A stretch of DNA of 9,836 nucleotides from Elusimicrobiota bacterium. Its GTDB lineage: Bacteria; Elusimicrobiota; Elusimicrobia; O2-12-FULL-59-9. A program made the position numbers and the translations under genes. Of this stretch, positions 1 through 5,574 are shown piece after piece; within the stretch, counting starts at the first letter, position 1, and every line of letters begins with the position of its first letter. The notes under the pieces are model-generated. The model saw nothing but the letters and a program-made list of their open reading frames with translations, did not search any database and was not told where the DNA came from. The stretch is from the NCBI GenBank assembly GCA_016206405.1, contig JACQRQ010000170.1, positions 1 through 9,836 of the forward strand. Direction: 5' to 3'.

Positions 1-570
1 GAAAATTCCTACGAACAGGCGCTCGCCTCCGTGCAAGAAAATTCAGGCGGCGACGGCTTCCCGGCGGAGGCCCTGAACTCGGCCTTGAAATTCGACCTGC
101 GCACTTTGCTGCCCAACGCGCTTCTCATGAAGGTGGACAAAAGCACCATGAACGCTTCCATCGAAGCGCGGGTCCCTTATCTGGACCACCGCCTGGTGGA
201 ATGGTCCTACGCGCTGCCCGCCCATCTCAAGATACGCCGCTTCCGCGGCAAGCACATCCTCAGAACGATCGCCGGAAAATACTTGCCGCGAAAAATCGTG
301 GAGCGCCGCAAGCACGGATTTATAGTGCCGTGGGAGGAATGGCTGCTGGACCCCAAAAATAAGACGCCTATGGACGCCTTGTGCGACCCGCTGTTAAAAG
401 CCCAGGGCATTTTTCAGGTCGAGGGACTGCGACAAATGCTGGAACAATCCCGAAGAGGGCGGCGGCGATTCACGGGGCCCTTGTGGTCGGTCATCATGCT
501 CTCCATTTGGCTGCGGCAGACCCGCCCGCAGGGCAAAAAGCGGACCGCCCCGGCCCGCGCGATGCATTGA
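1..570 (+). CDS. asnB: Asparagine synthetase (glutamine-hydrolysing), C-terminal part; 5' end outside window
   Basis: This is the C-terminal end of the synthetase domain of a class B asparagine synthetase. The enzyme makes asparagine (or an amidated product in specialised homologues) from aspartate, ATP and glutamine-derived ammonia in the cytoplasm. The frame is open from base 1, so the gene starts before the window. About 189 residues are visible. Family hallmarks can be read directly: DLRTLLPNALLMKVDKSTM, then EARVPYLDHRLVEW, then a K-x-IL-R segment and RRKHGFIVPWEEWL. These match the conserved LP-x-x-LLMK-x-D, EARVPfLD and R-x-K-x-GF-x-P blocks of AsnB. It ends with TGA. The N-terminal Ntn glutaminase domain is not in the window, so its intactness cannot be judged. 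The rhodanese lipoprotein gene follows after 6 bases. Some AsnB homologues act in exopolysaccharide or peptide modification clusters, and this fragment cannot tell these apart. Confidence 0.93.
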   Translation, partial: ENSYEQALASVQENSGGDGFPAEALNSALKFDLRTLLPNALLMKVDKSTMNASIEARVPYLDHRLVEWSYALPAHLKIRRFRGKHILRTIAGKYLPRKIVERRKHGFIVPWEEWLLDPKNKTPMDALCDPLLKAQGIFQVEGLRQMLEQSRRGRRRFTGPLWSVIMLSIWLRQTRPQGKKRTAPARAMH

Positions 571-576
571 GCGCCC

Positions 577-1062
577 ATGATTTTATATACTCAGTCGGTG
601 CGCGCGTCACTTTTGCGGTGGATTTTGACGACAACCTTGTGGACGCTGGCGGCCTGCGCCGCGCCTGCGCCCGCGCCGCAAGGACGCGTCCTGTTGGCCC
701 CTGAGGCGCAGGCCGAGACGCCGCAAGCGTCCTCGCGGCCGGCCGGGATTCCGAAAATAAGCGCCGAGACGCTGCGGCGCAAGCAGGTGTTTAAAGATCC
801 TTTCCTCTTACTGGACGTCCGCCCCGCGCAAAATTACGCAATGGAGCATATCGCGGGCGCCAAAAATATTCCGCTGGATGAGCTTTCATTCAACCTCCAT
901 GAGATCCCGCGCGACCTCGACGTCGTCTGCTATTGCGGCGGAGGAGCCTGCCCTCTGGGCGCCATGGCCGTTGAGCGGCTCCGCTTGAAGGGTTACGACC
1001 GGGTTTTTGAATTGGAGGGGGGCATAGAGGAGTGGAAGAGAAGAGGCTATCCCCTCCATTAA
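577..1062 (+). CDS. Rhodanese-domain lipoprotein
   Basis: A 161-residue protein with an export signal and a single rhodanese domain. Residues 1-27 look like a lipoprotein signal peptide: positively charged start, hydrophobic stretch ILTTTLWTLAAC, lipobox LAAC with the lipidated cysteine at 27. An Ala/Pro-rich linker (28-57) follows, then the rhodanese fold from about 60 to 160. The fold shows LLLDVRPAQNYAMEHIAGAKNI (two parts of the CH2A-type motif: LLLDVR and HI-x-GA-x-NIP) and the late LEGGIEEWKRRGYP motif. The expected catalytic cysteine lies in the loop CYCGGGAC (118-125), probably Cys120, with two further cysteines at 118 and 125. Rhodaneses carry sulfur as a persulfide; an envelope location suggests a role in sulfur or redox handling outside the cytoplasm. 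That role is inference. No clear Shine-Dalgarno precedes the ATG; it may be coupled to the upstream gene. Confidence 0.85.
   Translation: MILYTQSVRASLLRWILTTTLWTLAACAAPAPAPQGRVLLAPEAQAETPQASSRPAGIPKISAETLRRKQVFKDPFLLLDVRPAQNYAMEHIAGAKNIPLDELSFNLHEIPRDLDVVCYCGGGACPLGAMAVERLRLKGYDRVFELEGGIEEWKRRGYPLH
1014..1057 (+). repeat. Inverted repeat at the 3' end of the rhodanese gene (possible weak terminator)
   Basis: GGAGGGG at 1014-1020 is complementary to CCCCTCC at 1051-1057. Inside this, ATAG (1024-1027) pairs with CTAT (1047-1050), leaving a 3-base bulge and a purine-rich loop of 19 bases. The hairpin lies within the last codons of the gene. No uninterrupted T run follows, only scattered T-rich sequence at 1067-1076, so a Rho-independent terminator is possible but weak. 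Confidence 0.3.
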
Positions 1063-1067
1063 CGCGT

Positions 1068-1095
1068 TTGAATTTTGCGGCCGTAAATGGATATT
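1068..1095 (+). promoter_or_regulatory. Possible sigma70-type promoter before the RAM-domain gene
   Basis: The 49-base gap 1063-1111 is clearly richer in A+T than its surroundings. TTGAAT (1068-1073) and GATATT (1090-1095) are 16 bases apart and each match four of six consensus bases of -35 and -10 boxes. The predicted start would fall at about 1102, immediately before the ribosome binding site, giving a very short leader. This is suggestive only. Confidence 0.25.
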
Positions 1096-1102
1096 TCACC
1101 TT

Positions 1103-1108
1103 AAGGAG
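1103..1108 (+). promoter_or_regulatory. Strong Shine-Dalgarno of the RAM-domain gene
   Basis: AAGGAG lies 3 bases before the ATG at 1112 and 9 bases before the in-frame ATG at 1118. Spacing favours the second ATG (protein beginning MVTGLVLVR). It is the clearest ribosome binding site in the first part of the window and shows this small gene is independently translated. Confidence 0.65.
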
Positions 1109-1111
1109 ATT

Positions 1112-1351
1112 ATGAGCATGGTCACTGGACTTGTCTTGGTTCGACTCGCCGCCGGCACGGAAAAGGACACCTTGCAGCAAATCAAACAGGCGCCCGGGGT
1201 TTCCCACGTTTGCGCCGTGTTCGGACGCTGGGATCTGGTTTTGGACATGGAAACCGACGACATGACCAGCCTGTCGGAAAGCGTCGTGTCGCATATCCGT
1301 TCGATTCCGGGCGTCGCCTATACGGAAACCTTGGTCACGACGGCCATATAA
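1112..1351 (+). CDS. Stand-alone Lrp/AsnC ligand-binding (RAM) domain protein
   Basis: A 79-residue protein that is only the regulation-of-amino-acid-metabolism domain of Lrp/AsnC proteins, with no helix-turn-helix. The pattern fits the beta-alpha-beta-beta-alpha-beta fold: strand GLVLVRLAAG, helix, strand VSHVCAVFGRWDLVLDME with the conserved G-x-x-D turn (GRWD), helix, and a final strand GVAYTETLV with the T-x-T ending typical of the family. Known stand-alone RAM proteins form dimers or decamer-like rings and bind amino acids; some modulate full-length Lrp partners. ATG at 1112 or 1118 are both possible; the ribosome binding site spacing prefers 1118, giving 77 residues. It lies 94 bases before a peptide transporter operon on the same strand, so sensing amino acids released from imported peptides is plausible but unproven. 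Confidence 0.82.
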   Translation: MSMVTGLVLVRLAAGTEKDTLQQIKQAPGVSHVCAVFGRWDLVLDMETDDMTSLSESVVSHIRSIPGVAYTETLVTTAI

Positions 1352-1380
1352 TTCGCCGCCGCAAAATCCGAAGGCGCCGG

Positions 1381-1401
1381 CCGGAGGTTCGAACCCCGGG
1401 G
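1381..1401. promoter_or_regulatory. Palindrome cluster in the gap before the opp operon
   Basis: The 94-base gap 1352-1445 has no gene. It contains the perfect 10-base palindrome GGTTCGAACC (1386-1395), overlapping CCCCGGGG (1394-1401), with flanking CCGG at 1381-1384 that can pair with 1396-1399. This could be an operator or a small hairpin upstream of the transporter operon. No convincing -35/-10 pair is visible in this gap. Confidence 0.3.
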
Positions 1402-1445
1402 CCTCTGCAACGTTTCCACGCCCGGGAGGGCGTTCCGCACGAACA

Positions 1446-2459
1446 ATGAGCTCCATTTTATCGGTGCAAGGACTAAAAACCTACTTCACCACCGAGGCGG
1501 GGGTCATCCACGCGGTCGACGACCTCTCCTATGATCTTAAGGCCGGCGAAACCCTGGCCATCGTGGGTGAATCCGGCTGCGGCAAAAGCGTGCACGCCTT
1601 GTCGATCCTGCGGCTTCTGCCGGAGCCGCCGGCGAAAATCATCGCCGGCAAAATCCTCTTCCACGGAAAAGACCTGCTGCGCATGCCGGCCGACGAAATG
1701 CGAAAAATCCGGGGGGACCGGATCGCGATGATTTTCCAGGAGCCGATGAGCTCGCTCAATCCGGTCATCAACATCGGCGAGCAGATCACCGAGGCCGTGA
1801 GGCTTCACTTGAAGCTTCCCGAAAAAGCGGCCCGGGCGCGGACCGTCGAAATGCTCTCGAAGGTCGGCATCCCGCATGCCTCCGAGCGCATCTTCGATTA
1901 TCCGCATCAGTTTTCCGGCGGGATGCGCCAACGGGTGATGATCGCCATGGCTCTCTCCTGCAACCCCGAGGTTCTCATCGCCGATGAGCCGACCACGGCC
2001 CTGGACGTGACGATCCAGGCTCAAATTCTGGAGCTGATGAAATCCCTGCAGCAGGAATTTCATATGGCCATTATTCTCATCACCCACAATCTCGGCATCG
2101 TGGCCGAAATCGCCGACGACGTCTTGGTCATGTACGCCGGCCAGGGCATCGAAAAGGCCCCCACGGGCAGACTGTTTTCCGATTTGAAGCACCCCTACAC
2201 CTGGGGCTTGCTCAATTCGGTTCCCAAAATAAGCCGTCAGCAGCAGACGCTGGAATCCATCGAGGGACAGCCGCCCGTGGTTCTCGATCCATCTCCCGGA
2301 TGCCGGTTCCAGGAGCGCTGCCGCTTCCGGATGGAAATCTGCGGGCGGGACCCGGAAAACTTCTCTCCTTCCGCGGATCACACCGTCGCCTGCTGGCTCC
2401 ACGGCCCCCGCGCCTCCGGGCAAGCGCTCGAGCTCGCGAAAAAATATGAAATCGTCTGA
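1446..2459 (+). CDS. Oligopeptide/dipeptide ABC transporter ATP-binding protein, OppD/DppD type
   Basis: A 337-residue ATPase that would power import of peptides from the cytoplasmic side of the membrane, pairing with the downstream OppF-type subunit. All nucleotide-binding motifs are present: Walker A GESGCGKSV (41-49), Q-loop Gln98 in MIFQEPMSSLNP, signature FSGGMRQ (156-162), Walker B VLIADEP (176-182) with catalytic Glu181, D-loop ALD, and switch His214. The C-terminal extension has the peptide-transporter motif PGCRFQERC and four cysteines at 286, 292, 299 and 316, the pattern that holds an iron-sulfur cluster in some OppD proteins. The ATG at 1446 gives the usual N-terminus (ILSVQGLKTYF); GGAGG at 1425-1429 is rather far upstream. 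Its end overlaps the next gene by 14 bases. Substrate (dipeptide, oligopeptide, nickel or another solute) cannot be fixed from the ATPase. Confidence 0.95.
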   Translation: MSSILSVQGLKTYFTTEAGVIHAVDDLSYDLKAGETLAIVGESGCGKSVHALSILRLLPEPPAKIIAGKILFHGKDLLRMPADEMRKIRGDRIAMIFQEPMSSLNPVINIGEQITEAVRLHLKLPEKAARARTVEMLSKVGIPHASERIFDYPHQFSGGMRQRVMIAMALSCNPEVLIADEPTTALDVTIQAQILELMKSLQQEFHMAIILITHNLGIVAEIADDVLVMYAGQGIEKAPTGRLFSDLKHPYTWGLLNSVPKISRQQQTLESIEGQPPVVLDPSPGCRFQERCRFRMEICGRDPENFSPSADHTVACWLHGPRASGQALELAKKYEIV

Positions 2460-3483
2460 AATAAAACCTCTCCTGGAGGTCCGCGACGTTAGAAAGCATT
2501 TCTCGCTTGCGGGGGGCTTCTTCGAGCGCGACAAAGCCCGCGTCACCGCCGTGGACGGCGTGAGCTTCGAGGTCCGTCCGGGGGAGACCCTCGGCATCGT
2601 CGGGGAGTCCGGCTGCGGGAAGACCACCTTGGGCAGGCTTATCTTGGGCCTTGAGGCGCCTTCCTCCGGCGAGGTGATTTTCGAGGGCAGCGACATACAC
2701 CGGATCGCTTCGGCCGAGCTGCGCAAGCTCCGCCGCCATATGCAGATCATTTTTCAGGATCCCTTCTCCAGCCTCAATCCCCGCATGACCATCGAGCAAA
2801 TCGTCGCCGAGCCGCTGGAAATCCACGGCGTCCTCGACGGCTCGGATAGGCTCAGAAAGGTGGCGGAACTGCTCGATCGCGTGGGACTTCCGCAAAGCGC
2901 CTGCCGGCGCTATCCGCACGAGTTTTCCGGCGGCCAGAGGCAGCGCGTCGGCATCGCCCGCGCCATCGCCCTCAATCCGCGCCTGATCATCGCCGATGAG
3001 CCGGTCTCCGCGCTCGACGTCTCCATCCAGGCCCAGGTGATCAATCTTCTGGGCAAACTCCAGCGGGAGTTGGGGCTGACCTACATTTTCATCGCGCATG
3101 ATCTGGCGGTGGTCAAGCACGTCTCCACCCGCATCGCGGTCATGTATCTGGGCAAAATCGTCGAAATTGCCGGCACCGATGAGATTTTCTCAAACCCGCA
3201 GCATCCCTATACCGAGGCGCTCCTCTCCGCCGTGCCCATTCCCGATCCCAACATCGAAGGCAGGCGAAAAAGGATACTCCTTCAGGGAGACGTCCCGAGC
3301 CCCATCCGCATTCCACCCGGCTGCCGGTTTCACACCCGCTGCAATTACGCCCAGCCCTCGTGCTCAACGCAATCGCCCGAGTTGGCGGCCCAGTCGACGG
3401 ACTTCTCCCATCTCGCGGCCTGCCCGGTCGCGCCGTTTAAGACGCGCCGCAGCGTCGCCGCCCTGGCGGAGGAGGGGCAATGA
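2446..3483 (+). CDS. Oligopeptide/dipeptide ABC transporter ATP-binding protein, OppF/DppF type
   Basis: A 345-residue ATPase, partner of the preceding OppD-type subunit in a heterodimeric motor. Motifs: Walker A GESGCGKTT (53-61), Q-loop Gln104 in IIFQDPFSSLNP, signature FSGGQRQ (160-166), Walker B LIIADEP (180-186) with Glu185, D-loop ALDVS, switch His218 in FIAHDLAVV. The C-terminal oligopeptide-transporter extension carries PGCRFHTRC and four cysteines at 293, 299, 306 and 326, parallel to those in OppD. Length and the N-terminal LEVRDVRKHFSL opening are usual for OppF. The gene starts inside the end of oppD (14-base overlap) with no evident ribosome binding site, so translational coupling is likely. 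Its last codons hold the strong ribosome binding site of the binding-protein gene, and its TGA overlaps that gene's ATG. Confidence 0.95.
   Translation: MKSSEIKPLLEVRDVRKHFSLAGGFFERDKARVTAVDGVSFEVRPGETLGIVGESGCGKTTLGRLILGLEAPSSGEVIFEGSDIHRIASAELRKLRRHMQIIFQDPFSSLNPRMTIEQIVAEPLEIHGVLDGSDRLRKVAELLDRVGLPQSACRRYPHEFSGGQRQRVGIARAIALNPRLIIADEPVSALDVSIQAQVINLLGKLQRELGLTYIFIAHDLAVVKHVSTRIAVMYLGKIVEIAGTDEIFSNPQHPYTEALLSAVPIPDPNIEGRRKRILLQGDVPSPIRIPPGCRFHTRCNYAQPSCSTQSPELAAQSTDFSHLAACPVAPFKTRRSVAALAEEGQ
3468..3477 (+). promoter_or_regulatory. Purine-rich ribosome binding site of the binding-protein gene
   Basis: GGAGGAGGGG ends 2 bases before the ATG at 3480; the GGAGG core at 3468-3472 is 7 bases from the start, which is good spacing. 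A strong site here fits the usual need for more binding protein than ATPase. Confidence 0.6.
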
Positions 3484-5243
3484 ACAGAAACGCTCCGTGG
3501 ATGGCCGCGCTCGCGGCTCTGGCCATGCTTTTGGCCGCCGCGCCGGCGCCGGCGGCGATGCAAAATCCGGACACCTACGTGCACGCCATGGTCGGCGACG
3601 TCGACAGCCTTGATCCCGCCTTTCAATACGACGGCGTCAGCAACGCGGTGGTCATGCAAGTTTATGAGCCGCTCATTTTTTACAGGGGAAGCTCGATCGG
3701 CGAGTTTGAACCCCTGTTGGCCACCCAAGTGCCCAGCGCGCGAAACGGCCTCATCCAATCCTCGGGGACAGTCTACGTTTTCCCCATCCGGACGGGGGTG
3801 CTCTTTCACAACGGGGAAGCGTTGAGCGCCGAAGACGTGAAATATTCTTTGATGCGCTACATGCTGCAAGACCGCGACGGCGGCCCCTCCTCCCTGCTTT
3901 TGGAGCCCGTGCTTGGAATCCTCAGCAGCCGCGGCCCGGACGGCAAGCCGCTGACGGACCTATACGAAAGGCTCGACGACGCCATCCGCGTGCGGGACAA
4001 CGCCGTCAGCGTCCGCCTGGCGAAACCGTTCGCGCCCTTTCTCTCGGTCCTGGCCGGCTGGGGAATGATCGTCTCCAAGAAATGGGCCGCGGCCAACGGA
4101 GATTGGGACGGCGGCAAGAACACCTGGGTCTACTACAACAACCCGAAAAAGGAAAGCTCGCCTTTTTTCGGCAAGGCCAACGGCACGGGCCCCTTCGCTC
4201 TTAAGCGCTGGGACCTGCGCGCGCAAAAGTTGTACCTGGAACGCAATGACCGCTACTGGAGAAAACCCGCGAAATTAAAGCGCCTGATTTTTGCGACGGT
4301 CTCCGAATTCAACACCCGAAAGCTCCTGCTGGCGGCCGGCGACGCCGATTCCGTCTTCGCCGAACGGCAGTATCTGCCGCAGTTGAGCCAACTGCCGGGC
4401 GTGACGATACTCGACGACCTCCCGCGCCTGGAAGTCACCAACATGTTCGCCTTCACCTTCGACATCAATCCCGCCGGCAATAAGGATATCGGGAGCGGAA
4501 AATTGGACGGCGATGGCATCCCTCCGGACTTCTTCGCCGACAGGGACGTGCGCAAGGCTTTCGCCTACGCTTTCGATTACGACGCCTATATCCGGGACGG
4601 CTTTCGCGGCAAGGCCACGCAGGCCCGCGGCCCGATTCCCAAGGGACTTTTGGGCTACGATCCAAAACAGCCCGTCTACACGCATGCTCCGGACAAAGCC
4701 GTCGAGCATTTTAAGAAAGCCTTCGGGGGGCGCGTGTGGGAAAAGGGGTTTCGCTTCACTCTCAGCCACATGGAAGGCCGCAGCGACCGGCAACTGGCGT
4801 GCCAAATTCTCAAGCGAACGGTGGAAAGCCTCAACCCGAAATTCCGGATCGACGTGCGCGCCGTGCTCTGGTCCACTCTGCTGGCGATGGAGACCCAGCA
4901 TAAAACCCCTTTGGTCAACGCCCGTTGGGGCCTCGATTATCCCGATTCCCACAACTGCGTCGGCCCCTTCCTGCACAGCCAGGGACATTACCCGCGCACG
5001 CAGGGCTATTCCAATCCCGACGCCGACCGCTTGGTAGAACAGGCCATCACCGAGCTCGACGGCGGCGCGAGGGAAAAAATCTACCGCAAGCTGCTTGAAA
5101 TCTCGCATGCGGACGTTCCCCAAATTTACACGGTCGACACCGTCGAGCTCATCGTCCAGCGCGCGTGGGTGCGCGGACGCTACTACAACCCCGTTTTTCC
5201 GGCCGGATACTTCTATCCCGTGCACAAAGTCGAAACGAATTGA
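3480..5243 (+). CDS. Extracytoplasmic solute-binding protein, family 5 (peptide/nickel type)
   Basis: A 587-residue binding protein that would capture peptides outside the inner membrane and hand them to the permeases. Residues 1-26 are a classical signal peptide: short basic start, hydrophobic MAALAALAMLLAAA core, and a cleavage site near APAA. No lipobox cysteine is present, so the mature protein is probably free in a periplasm. Family 5 hallmarks follow: DVDSLDPAFQYD near the mature N-terminus, QVYEPLIFY, the block VFPIRTGVLFHNGEALSAEDVKYSL (in two parts: VFPIRTGVLFHNG and LSAEDVKYSL), NGTGPFALKRWD, and RDVRKAFAYAFDYDAYI. Near the end, NARWGLDYPDSHN and YSNPDADRLVEQA match the usual late-domain motifs. 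It is somewhat longer than typical DppA/OppA. Its ATG overlaps the oppF TGA (ATGA). The ligand cannot be read from sequence. Confidence 0.94.
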   Translation: MNRNAPWMAALAALAMLLAAAPAPAAMQNPDTYVHAMVGDVDSLDPAFQYDGVSNAVVMQVYEPLIFYRGSSIGEFEPLLATQVPSARNGLIQSSGTVYVFPIRTGVLFHNGEALSAEDVKYSLMRYMLQDRDGGPSSLLLEPVLGILSSRGPDGKPLTDLYERLDDAIRVRDNAVSVRLAKPFAPFLSVLAGWGMIVSKKWAAANGDWDGGKNTWVYYNNPKKESSPFFGKANGTGPFALKRWDLRAQKLYLERNDRYWRKPAKLKRLIFATVSEFNTRKLLLAAGDADSVFAERQYLPQLSQLPGVTILDDLPRLEVTNMFAFTFDINPAGNKDIGSGKLDGDGIPPDFFADRDVRKAFAYAFDYDAYIRDGFRGKATQARGPIPKGLLGYDPKQPVYTHAPDKAVEHFKKAFGGRVWEKGFRFTLSHMEGRSDRQLACQILKRTVESLNPKFRIDVRAVLWSTLLAMETQHKTPLVNARWGLDYPDSHNCVGPFLHSQGHYPRTQGYSNPDADRLVEQAITELDGGAREKIYRKLLEISHADVPQIYTVDTVELIVQRAWVRGRYYNPVFPAGYFYPVHKVETN

Positions 5244-5271
5244 CGGAGCCGGCGGCAAAACCCATCGCGCC

Positions 5272-5574
5272 ATGAAGGAGTTCCTCAGGCAGGCCTTTAA
5301 AATCCCCAGCGATCCGCCCGTGGGCGAGGCGCAGCGGCGCCGCCTGCAGGACCTGGCGCGGCGCCTGAAACAAAAAAAACTTTCCGAGGCGGCCGTGCTT
5401 GTCCTGGAAGGGACCAAACCCTTTCACGGCTTGGCGTCCCAAGCGCTGGAAGCGGCAAGGCCCTTGTTGGCCTCCGTTCTGCCGCAAGCACGGGTGCGCC
5501 GCCTCATCGCCGCGTTGGAAAACAAAAACGCCGTGGAATTTCTTATCCGGGAGCTGGAGCGGACGGAGGCATGA
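5272..5574 (+). CDS. Small helical protein of unknown function, first gene of the MutL block
   Basis: A 100-residue, strongly helical, charged protein with no signal peptide or membrane segment. Residues 20-38 (EAQRRRLQDLARRLKQKK) are a basic amphipathic helix. A more hydrophobic centre follows (LSEAAVLVLEGTKPFHGLA, then SQALEAARPLLASVL), and the end ARVRRLIAALENKNAVEFLI is another helix pair. I do not recognise a named family. The LE-x-x-KP-x-x-x-x-x-SQAL pattern recalls small uncharacterised proteins I believe occur near cobalamin-mutase accessory genes, but this is memory, not a search. The ATG at 5272 is 28 bases after the binding-protein stop with no good ribosome binding site. Its TGA overlaps the MutL ATG (ATGA), so the two are very probably co-translated. 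It may be a partner or regulatory subunit of the MutL-family ATPase; that is inference. Confidence 0.75.
   Translation: MKEFLRQAFKIPSDPPVGEAQRRRLQDLARRLKQKKLSEAAVLVLEGTKPFHGLASQALEAARPLLASVLPQARVRRLIAALENKNAVEFLIRELERTEA

Noticed and set aside
381..704. Plus-strand frame of 107 codons spanning the asnB end and the rhodanese start
   Set aside because: Overlaps two supported genes in another frame, and its peptide is Ala/Arg-rich without motifs.
1381..1409. tRNA-like T-arm (GGTTCGAACC)
   Set aside because: The flanking 5-base stems do not pair as a T-stem and the space upstream is occupied by the RAM gene, so no cloverleaf can form.
1473..2750. Long minus-strand frame of 425 codons across both ATPase genes
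   Set aside because: It is antisense to two unmistakable ABC ATPases. High G+C at third codon positions creates long antisense frames; the peptide has no recognisable motifs.
4275..5417. Minus-strand frame of 380 codons under the binding-protein gene
   Set aside because: Antisense shadow of the solute-binding protein; the opposite strand has clear family 5 motifs.
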